Part shown: positions 10,311 through 18,337 of the stretch, one piece after another
Position numbering within the stretch: position 1 is the stretch's first letter
Layout: each line of letters starts with the position of its first letter
Assembly (NCBI RefSeq): GCF_014489635.1
Contig: NZ_CP060828.1
Coordinates: forward strand, 8,916,001-8,980,000
Length of the DNA: 64,000 bases
Direction: 5' to 3'
Source: Streptomyces roseirectus
Lineage (GTDB): Bacteria; Actinomycetota; Actinomycetes; Streptomycetales; Streptomycetaceae
The notes under the pieces: model-generated
Database searches by the model: none
Told to the model about the DNA's origin: nothing
Seen by the model: the letters and a program-made list of their open reading frames with translations, nothing else
Program-made: the position numbers and the translations under genes

Positions 10311-10733
10311 TCAGCTCACGGCGGGCTGGCACCCGGTGCAGACGCCGGTGAGTTCCACGGTGTGCTCGACCGCCGCGAACCCGGAGTCGGCGGCGATCCG
10401 TCCGGCCCATTCCTCGACGACGTCGGAGTCGACGGCGCGGCTGAGGCCGCAGGTGCGGCAGATGAGGTAGTGGCGGTGGGTGCTGTCGGGCCGCCATCGG
10501 TAGAGCCGTTCACCGGCGCCGGGTTGGGCGACGTCGACCGCGTCCGCGGCCTCCAGGTCGCGCAGCCCCCGGTAGACGGTGGTCAGCCCGATGCGGATGC
10601 CGTCGGCGGTCATGCGGGCGTGGAGGTCCTGCGCGGAGACGAAGTCGCGGCAGTTCGCCAGGGCTTCGAGGAGGGCCAACCGCTGCCGGGTGGGCCGTTG
10701 TTGGGTGGTTGGGACGCTCACAACCGGGTTCAC
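10311..10733 (-). CDS. zur: Fur-family metalloregulator, Zur-like
   Basis: 140-aa Fur-superfamily repressor. An N-terminal winged helix (about residues 14-80, RQRLALLEALAN through LTTVYRGLRDLE) is followed by a metal-binding dimerisation domain. Two CxxC pairs (C92/C95 and C132/C135) match the structural zinc site; H86, H88 and H124 are available for the sensing sites. The WAGRIAADSGF and ELTGVCTGC segments resemble actinobacterial Zur more than iron-sensing Fur. The listed start is GTG; an in-frame GTG at 10721 is also possible. It flanks a metallophore cluster, and a Zur-box-like motif lies 47 nt upstream of its start, so autoregulation is likely. Zur versus another Fur subtype is inferred, not proven. 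Confidence 0.8.
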   Translation of the reverse strand: MNPVVSVPTTQQRPTRQRLALLEALANCRDFVSAQDLHARMTADGIRIGLTTVYRGLRDLEAADAVDVAQPGAGERLYRWRPDSTHRHYLICRTCGLSRAVDSDVVEEWAGRIAADSGFAAVEHTVELTGVCTGCQPAVS

Positions 10734-10779
10734 CCCCAGCGCTGTGCCGGATCGCGGACCCCCTCACCGTAGATGAAAG

Positions 10780-10794
10780 TGAAAACCATGTCCA
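10780..10794 (-). promoter_or_regulatory. Putative Zur box upstream of zur
   Basis: Read on the reverse strand, TGGACATGGTTTTCA fits the 7-1-7 pattern TGnAnATGnTnnTCr shared with the boxes at 10847-10861 and 42694-42708. It matches the latter at 12 of 15 positions. It lies 47 nt upstream of the zur start, a suitable place for autoregulation. Zur binding is inferred from similarity to published Streptomyces Zur operators. Confidence 0.55.
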
Positions 10795-10845
10795 TGATGA
10801 CGGTGTGTCACGCGCCTGGCGCGCGAGGGTGACGCGGAACCGCTA

Positions 10846-10874
10846 TTGAAAATGATTGTCGATATGGCTAGGGT
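10846..10874 (+). promoter_or_regulatory. Promoter of the metal/metallophore uptake operon with Zur-box-like element
   Basis: TTGAAA (10846-10851) and TAGGGT (10869-10874) are separated by exactly 17 nt, a good sigma-70-type (HrdB) promoter. The 15-bp element TGAAAATGATTGTCG (10847-10861) overlaps the -35 box and resembles an actinobacterial Zur box. A repressor bound there would block polymerase. The start codon of the lipoprotein gene is 73 nt downstream of the -10 box. Confidence 0.65.
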
Positions 10875-10875
10875 C

Positions 10876-10893
10876 ATATACGTCGTATACCCG
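10876..10893. promoter_or_regulatory. Candidate TetR operator, copy 1
   Basis: ATATAC-GTC-GTATAC followed by CCG, immediately downstream of the -10 box. Sixteen of 17 bases (10877-10893) are identical to the motif in front of the MFS gene (16708-16724), and the half-sites form an imperfect palindrome. The likely binder is the TetR protein encoded between the two sites. A bound repressor here would act as a roadblock at the transcription start. Confidence 0.55.
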
Positions 10894-10946
10894 CGGACGT
10901 CGTTCCGTCTGGGTCTGGAACGTGATCAGGGGAAGAGAGCGACGCA

Positions 10947-12512
10947 GTGATAACTCGGCGTGGCGTACTGCGCGGTGTCACGGGGGCGGCGATGGGGATC
11001 GCCGCGGGTGGGGCGTTGGCCGCCTGCGGAGGCGGGGACGAGGCACCCGCCGCCGCGGGGGCGTCGGCCACCCCACGCAAGGGCGGAAGACTGAAGGCCG
11101 CGTTCATCGGGGGGAGCGCGGAGTCCACGGACCCCACGCTCGCCGCGAACGTCGGCATCGACTACGTGCGGGCCCGCCTCGTGTGGGACACGCTCGGCGA
11201 ACTGGACGGCGGCAAGGCGGTGTGGCGGCTCGCGGAGTCCGTCGAGCCCAACGCCGACGCGACCAGGTGGACCGTCCGCGTCAGGAAGGGCGTGACCTTC
11301 AGCGACGGCCGCCGACTCACCGCGAAGGACGTGCTGTTCAGCCTCCGCACCCTGGTGGAGAAGCGCAGTCCGCAGGGCGGGTTCATGACCCACCTCGACC
11401 TGAAGAACGCCCGGGTGAAGGACGAGCGGACCGTCGAACTGCCCCTCACCATGCCCGACGGCTTCTTCGACCTCGCCCTCGCGCACTCGATGTTCGTCTT
11501 CCCCGACGGCACCAAGGACCTGGCCAAGGCCGTGGGCAGCGGCCCGTACACGCTGAAGAAGTGGCAGGCGGGCCGCAGCGGCGTCCTCGTCCCGCGCGCG
11601 GACTACTGGGACGGCGACCAGGGCGGCCCGTACCTGGACGAGCTGGAGCTGGTGTCCGTCACGGACGCCGCCGCCCGCCTCAGCGGCCTCAAGTCCGGCC
11701 AGTTCGGCTACGCGGGCGGCCTCGGCCTCACCGCCGTCCGCACCGAGCGCGACAACGGCGCGCTGCGCATCGAACTGCCGCCGAAGGACCTCTGGGTCGA
11801 CCTCACCCTCACCATGAACCGCGCCCTGAAGCCGTTCACCGACGAACGCGTCGTACGGGCCGTGAAGCTGGCGCTCGACCGCGAGTCGCTGGTGCGGACG
11901 GTGACCCTCGGTCAGGGCGAGGTCGGCAACGACCTGGTGGGCGCGCACCAGCCGTACTTCGACACCGGCATCGCGCAGACCCCGCACGACCCCGAGCAGG
12001 CCAAGAGGCTGCTCGCCGAGGCCGGGGCGGACGGGCTGGCGGTCACCATCCGCACCAGCGACTACGACTACGGCACCGAGGAGAGCGCCGCCGCCGTCGT
12101 GCCGATGCTCGCCAAGGCCGGCATCAAGGCCGGCCTCGACAAGGTGCCCGCCGCCGACTACTACAGCGACTTCAGGACCATCCTCGCCACCCCGCTCCAG
12201 ACCGCCGCCTACCACCCCAACCCGCTGCCCCTGATGATCCGCACGTACTACGGATCCACGGCACCCTTCCCGCTCACCGGGACCAAGGACGCGGCACAGG
12301 CGGACCCGCTCATCGCGGCCATGAACCGCGCGACGGACGAGAAGGAACGCGCGGCACGGGTGGCGGACGTCCAGGAGTACCTGCACGAGCACGGCGGCGA
12401 CGCCCTGTTCGCACGGGTGCCGACGGTGTCCGGGGCGGCCAAGGCCACGCACGGCGTCAAGCCGCGCGGATACGCCGACTACCCCAGCCTGCGGGACGCG
12501 TTCGTCGAATGA
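10947..12512 (+). CDS. ABC transporter substrate-binding lipoprotein (SBP_bac_5)
   Basis: 521-aa family-5 extracellular solute-binding protein (peptide/nickel/opine-metallophore type, relatives of NikA, DppA and CntA). A GTG start gives a twin-arginine-like N-terminus (TRRG at residues 3-6) and a lipobox ending at Cys27 (LAAC), so it is probably a Tat-exported lipoprotein. The family signature appears as WTVRVRKGVTFSDGRRLTAKDV (about residues 110-130) and the C-terminal lobe is complete. It heads a translationally coupled operon with permease and ATPase genes. The Zur-box-like promoter and neighbouring metallophore biosynthesis suggest uptake of zinc or of the zinc-loaded metallophore; substrate identity is inference. 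Confidence 0.9.
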   Translation: MITRRGVLRGVTGAAMGIAAGGALAACGGGDEAPAAAGASATPRKGGRLKAAFIGGSAESTDPTLAANVGIDYVRARLVWDTLGELDGGKAVWRLAESVEPNADATRWTVRVRKGVTFSDGRRLTAKDVLFSLRTLVEKRSPQGGFMTHLDLKNARVKDERTVELPLTMPDGFFDLALAHSMFVFPDGTKDLAKAVGSGPYTLKKWQAGRSGVLVPRADYWDGDQGGPYLDELELVSVTDAAARLSGLKSGQFGYAGGLGLTAVRTERDNGALRIELPPKDLWVDLTLTMNRALKPFTDERVVRAVKLALDRESLVRTVTLGQGEVGNDLVGAHQPYFDTGIAQTPHDPEQAKRLLAEAGADGLAVTIRTSDYDYGTEESAAAVVPMLAKAGIKAGLDKVPAADYYSDFRTILATPLQTAAYHPNPLPLMIRTYYGSTAPFPLTGTKDAAQADPLIAAMNRATDEKERAARVADVQEYLHEHGGDALFARVPTVSGAAKATHGVKPRGYADYPSLRDAFVE

Positions 12513-12544
12513 GCCGGATGAGCCGCATGAGCCGGATGAGCCGC
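12509..12544 (+). repeat. 9-bp tandem repeat at the permease start
   Basis: Four copies of the unit ATGAGCCGG/C encode MSR repeated four times. Each copy offers an in-frame ATG, so translation could begin at any of four starts. The first ATG overlaps the upstream stop (ATGA). Confidence 0.9.
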
Positions 12545-13510
12545 GTGAAGAGCGTGCGGCGGATGCTGCCGAGGCCCGTACGCAGGATCGCCGGAGCCCT
12601 GCTGGTGCTGGCGGCGGTCTCGGTGCTGGTGTTCGCCGCCACCGAGGCCGCACCCGGCGACGCCGCCACCGCCCGGCTCGGCCCCGGCGCGGACGCCGCC
12701 CAGGTCGCGGGGCTACGGGCCGAACTCGGCCTGGACCGCCCCGCGCCCGTCCGGTACCTCGACTGGCTCGGGCACGCGGTGCGCGGCGACTTCGGCGTCA
12801 GCTACGCCAGCGGACGGCCGGTGGCCGACGTGGTGGCCGACCGGCTCGGCAACTCGCTCGTCCTGGGGGTGGCGGCACTGGCCGTGCTGGTGCCGCTCGC
12901 CGTCGGACTCGGCCTGTGGACCGGCCTGCGGGCCGGGCGGCGCGGTGACCGGCTGGTCTCCGGGACGGCACTGGGGCTGGCCGCCGTCCCGGAGTTCGTC
13001 ACCGGGGCCGTGCTGATGCTGGTGTTCGCGGCCGGGCTGGGATGGCTGCCCGCCGTCTCACTGCTCGGCGCGGGGCAAGGGCCGCTGGACCAGCCGGCCG
13101 TGCTGGTGCTGCCCGTCCTCACCCTGGTGTCCGTGTGCCTCGCGCAGAACCTCCGGCTCGTCCGGGCCGGCGTCGCGGAGGCGGCCCGGTCCGAGGCGGT
13201 GGAGGCGGCGCGGCTCAACGGGGTGCCCGAGCGGAGGGTCGCCCTGCGGCTCGTGCTGCCCGCCGGACTCGGGCCCGCCGTGCCGATGCTGGCCCGCTCG
13301 GCGACCTACCTTCTGGGCGGAGCCCTCGTCGCCGAGTCCCTGTTCGGCTATCCGGGCCTCGCCGCGCTCCTGGTCGACGCCACCGCCTCCCGGGACGTCC
13401 CCGTCGTCCAGGCCGTCGCCCTGCTCGGCGCCGCGCTCGCCGTGACCGCCAACCTCGCCGCCGACCTCGCCGTCCCGCTCCTCGACCCTGTGCAGAGGCA
13501 CCCGCGATGA
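12509..13510 (+). CDS. ABC transporter permease (NikB/DppB-like)
   Basis: 333-aa inner-membrane permease of the peptide/nickel family with about six transmembrane segments. The N-terminal ELGLDRPAPVRYLDWLGHAVRGDFGVSY region is the classic DppB/NikB signature. The cytoplasmic EAA loop (EAARLNGVPERRVALRLVLPAG) that contacts the ATPase is intact. The start overlaps the lipoprotein gene stop by 4 nt and lies in a four-fold MSR repeat. It should pair with the permease domain of the fusion protein encoded next. Confidence 0.92.
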   Translation: MSRMSRMSRMSRVKSVRRMLPRPVRRIAGALLVLAAVSVLVFAATEAAPGDAATARLGPGADAAQVAGLRAELGLDRPAPVRYLDWLGHAVRGDFGVSYASGRPVADVVADRLGNSLVLGVAALAVLVPLAVGLGLWTGLRAGRRGDRLVSGTALGLAAVPEFVTGAVLMLVFAAGLGWLPAVSLLGAGQGPLDQPAVLVLPVLTLVSVCLAQNLRLVRAGVAEAARSEAVEAARLNGVPERRVALRLVLPAGLGPAVPMLARSATYLLGGALVAESLFGYPGLAALLVDATASRDVPVVQAVALLGAALAVTANLAADLAVPLLDPVQRHPR

Positions 13511-15957
13511 CCCTCACGTCCGTACACGTACCCACGGACACCGGCCCTTTGACGGCCGGAGGCCGGGGCGGCGAGCGGCGGTGGCGTGGCCGGGCCGCAC
13601 TGGCCGTCCTGCTGCTGGTGTGCGCCGTGGCGCTGCTCGGGCCGCTGTTCGCGCCGCACGCCGTCACCGAACCGGTGGACATCCCGTACGCGCCCACGAG
13701 CGGCCGAGCACCGCTGGGCACCGACAAGCTCGGGTCCGACGTCCTCAGCCGCCTGCTGTCCGGCGGAGGCTCCCTGGTGCTGACCGGGCTCGCGGTGACC
13801 GCCGCGGTGTGCGCCCTCGGGGCGGCGGCGGGCATGACGGCCGCGTACCTCCGGGGGTGGACGGACACCCTCGTCCTCAGGACCGCCGACGTCCTGCTCG
13901 GGCTGCCCGCGTTCCTGCTGCTGAGCGTCGTGGTCGTGGCGACCGGGCGCGGCACGGCCGGTGTCGCGGTCGCGGCGGGGCTGATCCTGCTGCCCGAGAC
14001 GGTCCGGGTGGTGCGGGCGGCGACCCTGCGGATCCTCGGCCAGGACTACGTGGAGGTCGCCGTCGCACGCGGCGAGCGCCCGGCGTCCGTACTGGGGCGG
14101 GAGGTCCTGCCCAACCTCGCCCCCGTGCTGGCCGCCGACGCCGGGATCCGCTTCCTGGGCGCGGTGACCGTCGTCGCCACCGCCTCCTTCCTCGGCTACG
14201 GGCCCCAACCCCCGGCCGCCGACTGGGGGTTGATGGTCATGGAGAACCGCGACGGCCTGACCCTGCAACCCCTCGCCGTCCTCACGCCCGTCCTGCTCCT
14301 CCTGCTCCTGCTGCTGTCCACGAACCTCCTGCTGGACGCCGTCTTCTCGGGGCCGCGGGTGAAGGCGGCCGGACGCCGTGCGCCGGCCCCGGAAGCGCCG
14401 GGCCCGGCGGGCGCGCTGCTCGCCGTGCGGGCGCTGCGCGTCGAGACCGAGGACGGACATGCCGTGCTGGACGCGGTGGACCTGGACCTCGGGCCCGGCG
14501 AACTCCTCGCCGTGGTGGGCGAGTCGGGCAGCGGCAAGTCCACGCTGGCCCGTGCCGTCCTGGGGCAGGTGGCGGCCGGGCTACGGCACGCGGGCGGCGA
14601 GGTGTGGCTCGACGGGCGGGGCGTGCTGCGGCTGGACGAGAGGGAGGTGCGCAAGCTGCGGGCGTCCGTGTGCGGATACGTGGCCCAGGACCCGCGCACC
14701 GCGCTCTCGCCGCACCTGCGGGTGGACGCCCAGATCACCGAGGTGCTGCGGGCCCGCCAGGTGCCGAAGGCTCAGTGGCCCGAGGAGGTCGAGCGGTCGC
14801 TGCGGCTCGCGGGCCTCGGGCCCGGGTTCGTACGGCGCCGGCCGCACCGGCTGTCCGGCGGCCAGCGGCAGCGGGTGGCACTGGCGGTCGCGCTCGCCGG
14901 ACGGCCGCGCCTGCTGGTCCTGGACGAACCGACCAGCGCCCTCGACACCGTCACGGCGGCGGCCTTCCTCACCGACCTGACCCGCCTGCGCCGCGAGACC
15001 GGCACGGCGGTCCTGCTCGTGTCGCACGACCTCGGCGCCGTCGCCACGGTGGCGGACCGGGTGGTGGTCGTGGAGCGCGGGAGGATCGCCGCACATGCAC
15101 TGAGCGCTCCGGAGCCGGCGCCGACGCCGGTCGAGGACGGCCCGCCGCCCGCGTCCGAGCCGCTGCTCACCGCGAACGGCGTCCGGCTGCTCCGGCCCGC
15201 CCCGGTCCTGGACGGTGTGTCACTGACCCTGGGACCGGGCGACTGCCTGACCGTCGTCGGCCCCTCCGGCAGCGGAAAGTCCACGCTGCTCCGCTGCCTG
15301 GCGGGGCTGGAACGGCCGACGGGCGGGGACGTCCACCTCGACGGCCGGCCGCTGGCCCCGGACGTGCGCGACCGGAGCCGGCGCCAGCGGCTGCGGGTGC
15401 AACTCGTGCCCCAGGACCCGTACGGGTCACTCAACCCCCGCCACACCGTGGCCACGATCGTCGGCCGGCCGTTGCGGCTGCGCGGCGGAATACCGACGGA
15501 GGCTCAACCGCGCGAGGTGGAACGGCTGCTGGGCCTCGTCGGTCTTGACCCGGAACTCGCCGGACGGCAGCCCCAAGCCCTGTCGGGCGGCCAGCGGCAG
15601 CGGGTCGCGCTGGCGCGGGCCCTCGCGGCGGGCCCCGACGTGCTGCTGTGCGACGAGGTGACCAGCGCCCTCGACCCGTCCGTGGCGGCCGGCATCACCG
15701 CCCTGATCGCCCGGCTGCGCCGCGAACTCGGCCTCGCCGTCGTCATGGTGACCCACGACCTGTCGGTCGCCGCCCGACTCGGCGGACACGTCGCCGTCCT
15801 CGACGGCGGACTGATCCGCGAGACCGGCCCGGCGGGCCAGGTGCTGCGCCACCCGGAACACGCGGTGACACGCGCCCTGATCGCGGCCGTGCCACGACAG
15901 ACCGCCGAGCCGAGACCCGCCGACGCGGCGAAGGGGACCGGGGGAGAGGACCGATGA
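13507..15957 (+). CDS. Fused ABC transporter: permease plus two ATPase domains
   Basis: 816-aa polypeptide combining three proteins that are normally separate (NikC/DppC, NikD/DppD, NikE/DppF). Residues ~1-285 form a second permease (GTDKLGSDVLSRLL motif; EAA-like loop EVAVARGERPASVLGREVLPN). Residues ~300-540 form ATPase 1 (Walker A GESGSGKST at ~339, signature LSGGQRQRVALAVAL, Walker B LLVLDEPTSALD). Residues ~555-800 form ATPase 2 (Walker A GPSGSGKST at ~586, LSGGQRQRVALARAL, Walker B VLLCDEVTSALD). No internal stop or frameshift is present. The start overlaps the upstream permease by 4 nt. Both ATP sites look functional, so one copy plus NikB-like permease and lipoprotein could make a complete importer. 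Confidence 0.92.
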   Translation: MTLTSVHVPTDTGPLTAGGRGGERRWRGRAALAVLLLVCAVALLGPLFAPHAVTEPVDIPYAPTSGRAPLGTDKLGSDVLSRLLSGGGSLVLTGLAVTAAVCALGAAAGMTAAYLRGWTDTLVLRTADVLLGLPAFLLLSVVVVATGRGTAGVAVAAGLILLPETVRVVRAATLRILGQDYVEVAVARGERPASVLGREVLPNLAPVLAADAGIRFLGAVTVVATASFLGYGPQPPAADWGLMVMENRDGLTLQPLAVLTPVLLLLLLLLSTNLLLDAVFSGPRVKAAGRRAPAPEAPGPAGALLAVRALRVETEDGHAVLDAVDLDLGPGELLAVVGESGSGKSTLARAVLGQVAAGLRHAGGEVWLDGRGVLRLDEREVRKLRASVCGYVAQDPRTALSPHLRVDAQITEVLRARQVPKAQWPEEVERSLRLAGLGPGFVRRRPHRLSGGQRQRVALAVALAGRPRLLVLDEPTSALDTVTAAAFLTDLTRLRRETGTAVLLVSHDLGAVATVADRVVVVERGRIAAHALSAPEPAPTPVEDGPPPASEPLLTANGVRLLRPAPVLDGVSLTLGPGDCLTVVGPSGSGKSTLLRCLAGLERPTGGDVHLDGRPLAPDVRDRSRRQRLRVQLVPQDPYGSLNPRHTVATIVGRPLRLRGGIPTEAQPREVERLLGLVGLDPELAGRQPQALSGGQRQRVALARALAAGPDVLLCDEVTSALDPSVAAGITALIARLRRELGLAVVMVTHDLSVAARLGGHVAVLDGGLIRETGPAGQVLRHPEHAVTRALIAAVPRQTAEPRPADAAKGTGGEDR

Positions 15958-15978
15958 CGGCGAAACTAGGGTGGCCGC

Positions 15979-16623
15979 ATGCCGAGCACGACGACCGACA
16001 ACAGCGGACAGCGGCCCCGCACCGGGCTGAACCGGGCGGTCGTCGTCACGACCGGACGCCGGGTGGCACAGGCGGAGGGCCTGTCCGCGGTCACCCTGCG
16101 CCGGGTGGCGGCCGAACTCGGCGTGACCGCCATGGCCCTGTACCGGCACGTCGGCGACAAGCGCGAACTGCTCGTCGCGATGCTCGACGACGTGGCCGAG
16201 CAACTGGTCCTGCCGGACAGTACGGGACCGGCGCGGGAGCGGCTGGTCCTGGCGTTCCGCGCCCTGCACGACCATCTGACGGCCGAGCCGTGGGTGGTGG
16301 AAGTGCTGCGGGGCGGCGAGCTGTTCGGGCCGCGCGCGGCACGGTTCGTCGAACACGTACTGGCGCTCCTGGCGGAGGCCGGACTCGGGGACGAGCAGGC
16401 GGCGGACGCCTACTGGGCGCTGTGGTGGTACACCTACGGCCACCTGTCGTACCTGCCCGCCCTGCGGCCCGAGGGCCTGCCCGCCCGGCAGGAACTCATG
16501 GCCAGGGTCCGCATGGCCGAGCACCCCCGGCTGGGAGCACTGCTGTCCCGGCCGCCGCGCGAGGGCGCGGAGACCGAGGCGTTCGTACGGGGCCTGCGGG
16601 CCCTGCTGCGGGGCCTGCTGTGA
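15979..16623 (+). CDS. TetR family transcriptional regulator
   Basis: 214-aa repressor with an N-terminal helix-turn-helix (GLSAVTLRRVAAELGVTAMALYRHVGDKRELL) and a TetR_C-type ligand domain. It lies between two operons, both preceded by near-identical palindromic sites, which makes it their likely regulator. TAGGGT (15967-15972) lies only 6 nt before the ATG and there is no Shine-Dalgarno, which suggests a leaderless mRNA from its own promoter. The ligand is unknown; the apo- or metal-bound metallophore is one possibility. Confidence 0.88.
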   Translation: MPSTTTDNSGQRPRTGLNRAVVVTTGRRVAQAEGLSAVTLRRVAAELGVTAMALYRHVGDKRELLVAMLDDVAEQLVLPDSTGPARERLVLAFRALHDHLTAEPWVVEVLRGGELFGPRAARFVEHVLALLAEAGLGDEQAADAYWALWWYTYGHLSYLPALRPEGLPARQELMARVRMAEHPRLGALLSRPPREGAETEAFVRGLRALLRGLL

Positions 16624-16638
16624 CCACCGAACCTGTGT

Positions 16639-16665
16639 GATCCGCCCGCGCGCGTGCGGCGGATC
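16639..16665. terminator. Hairpin after the TetR gene
   Basis: Inverted repeat GATCCGCC/GGCGGATC (8-bp stem, 11-nt loop) 15 nt after the TetR stop and before the MFS promoter. Plausible terminator; no U-tract. Confidence 0.5.
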
Positions 16666-16706
16666 CCCCGGACCGCACGCCTGAACGGGCTGTGGTCCGA
16701 CCCTTT

Positions 16707-16724
16707 GTATACCTCGTATACCCG
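16707..16724. promoter_or_regulatory. Candidate TetR operator, copy 2
   Basis: GTATAC-CTC-GTATAC (16707-16721) followed by CCG, 27 nt before the MFS start codon. Each half-site is itself palindromic. The 17 bases 16708-16724 differ from copy 1 (10877-10893) at one position. Position between the TetR gene and the MFS gene strongly suggests repressor control of export. Confidence 0.6.
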
Positions 16725-16750
16725 TGTCCTGAGCAGGGAGTTTGCTGACC

Positions 16751-18337
16751 ATGACCGAGGACATACCCGGCGGGCGGGGAGGCGAGCGCGGCAACGGCTG
16801 GCTGCTCGCCGTGACCTCGCTCGCCGCGGTCCTGATGACGCTCGACATCACCGTCGTCAACGTCGCCCTACCCCAGATCGCCACCGACCTCGACGCCGGA
16901 CTGACCGGCCTGCAATGGGTGGTGAACGCCTACACCCTCGTCTTCGCCGCGCTCCTGCTGCCCGCCGGCGCGCTCTCCGACCGGACGGGCCGGCGCCGGA
17001 TGTTCGCCGCCGGGGTCGCCGTGTTCACCGCCGCGTCGGCCGGCTGCGGCGCCGCGCCCGGCGTCGGGACGCTGATCGCCTGCCGGGCGCTCCAGGGCCT
17101 GGGCGGGGCGCTGGTGATGTCCACCGCGCTCGCCCTCATCGCCGGCGCCTACGAAGGGCGCCGCCGGCAGTCGGCGATCGGCATGTTCTCGGCGGCGGGC
17201 GGCGCCGCGGCCGCCCTCGGCCCGCTGGTGGGCGGAGTGGTCGTCGAGGGAATGGACTGGCGCTGGATCTTCTACATCAACCTTCCCGTCGGCCTGTTGA
17301 TCCTGGCCGCGACCGCGCTGAAGGTGACCGAGACCCAGGGGCAGGCCGGACCGCCGCCCGCCGGACGGTTCGACCTCGTCGGGCTGCTGCTCGCCGCCGG
17401 GGCGCTCCTCGGCGTCAACTACGGCTTGGTCACCGGCCCTTCGGAGGGCTGGACGGACGCTTCCGCGCTGGTGCCGCTCGTGGGCGGGGCGCTGCTGGTG
17501 CCCGCCTTCGTGGCGTGGGAGGCCCGGCGCGGTGACGCGGCCCTGTTCGACGTGCGGCTGCTGCGGGTGCCGTCCTTCACCGGCGCGATCGTGCTCAGCT
17601 TCGTGTGCCGGGTCGTCAGCTTCGGCGTCCTGCCGTTCCTGATCCTGTGGCTGTCGGGGATGCTCGGGCACAGCCCGCTGCAGACCGGTCTGAGGCTGCT
17701 CGCGATGACGGCGTTCATCATGCTGGTCGCCCCGTTCAGCGGGCTCTTCCTCAAGGCGCTGCCGATGCGGGCCGTGATGGCGCTCGGCACGGCGATCACG
17801 GCCGTCGGACTGCTGACCATGGCCCGGGTCGGCCCCGACGACTCCTGGCTGGTGATGCTGCCGGGGCTCGTCCTGCTCGGCATCGGCGGGGCGATCGCCT
17901 TCCCGCCGCTGATGGGGATCGCCGTCGGCGTCGTACCGCCGCAGCGGGCCGGGATGGCGTCCGGCATGACCAACACGTTCTTCCCGCTCGGCACCGCGAC
18001 CGGCGTCGCCGTGTTCGGCGTGGTGTTCAGCTCGCGGATCGGCGGCGACCTGGACGACGCGCGCCTCGCCGCGCTCCAGGTGCCCGCCGGGTCCCGGCAG
18101 GCGGTGCGGGACGCGGTGGAGGCCGGGCAGTTCGGGCAGGTGGAGCGGATGCTCCCGGCGGCGGCACGGGAACCGGTGCTGGACGCGGCCCGGACCGCCT
18201 TCACCGGCGGGCTCGCGCAGATCTGCGCGGTCGCCGCGGCGGTCAGCCTGTTCGCCGCCGTCGCCTCCTGGGTGCTGATCCGCGAGAAGGACCAGCTGAC
18301 GGCGGGCGCGAAGGAGCCGTCGGATGCCGCTGCCTGA
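16751..18337 (+). CDS. MFS transporter, DHA2 (EmrB/QacA) type
   Basis: 528-aa drug/metabolite exporter with 14 predicted membrane helices. Family motifs include LDITVVNVALPQI in helix 1, LSDRTGRRR in the first cytoplasmic loop, and GLGGALVMSTALALI followed by GPLVGGVVVEGMDWRWIFYINLPVG in helix 5-6. The ATG is preferred over an in-frame TTG at 16742 because AGGGAG lies about 10 nt before it. The gene follows a TetR regulator and its putative operator, and overlaps the downstream methyltransferase gene by 14 nt. A role in exporting the metallophore is plausible but not shown. Confidence 0.9.
   Translation: MTEDIPGGRGGERGNGWLLAVTSLAAVLMTLDITVVNVALPQIATDLDAGLTGLQWVVNAYTLVFAALLLPAGALSDRTGRRRMFAAGVAVFTAASAGCGAAPGVGTLIACRALQGLGGALVMSTALALIAGAYEGRRRQSAIGMFSAAGGAAAALGPLVGGVVVEGMDWRWIFYINLPVGLLILAATALKVTETQGQAGPPPAGRFDLVGLLLAAGALLGVNYGLVTGPSEGWTDASALVPLVGGALLVPAFVAWEARRGDAALFDVRLLRVPSFTGAIVLSFVCRVVSFGVLPFLILWLSGMLGHSPLQTGLRLLAMTAFIMLVAPFSGLFLKALPMRAVMALGTAITAVGLLTMARVGPDDSWLVMLPGLVLLGIGGAIAFPPLMGIAVGVVPPQRAGMASGMTNTFFPLGTATGVAVFGVVFSSRIGGDLDDARLAALQVPAGSRQAVRDAVEAGQFGQVERMLPAAAREPVLDAARTAFTGGLAQICAVAAAVSLFAAVASWVLIREKDQLTAGAKEPSDAAA

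Noticed and set aside
16742..16750. TTG start for the MFS gene
   Set aside because: It would sit one base from the Shine-Dalgarno; the ATG at 16751 has proper spacing.
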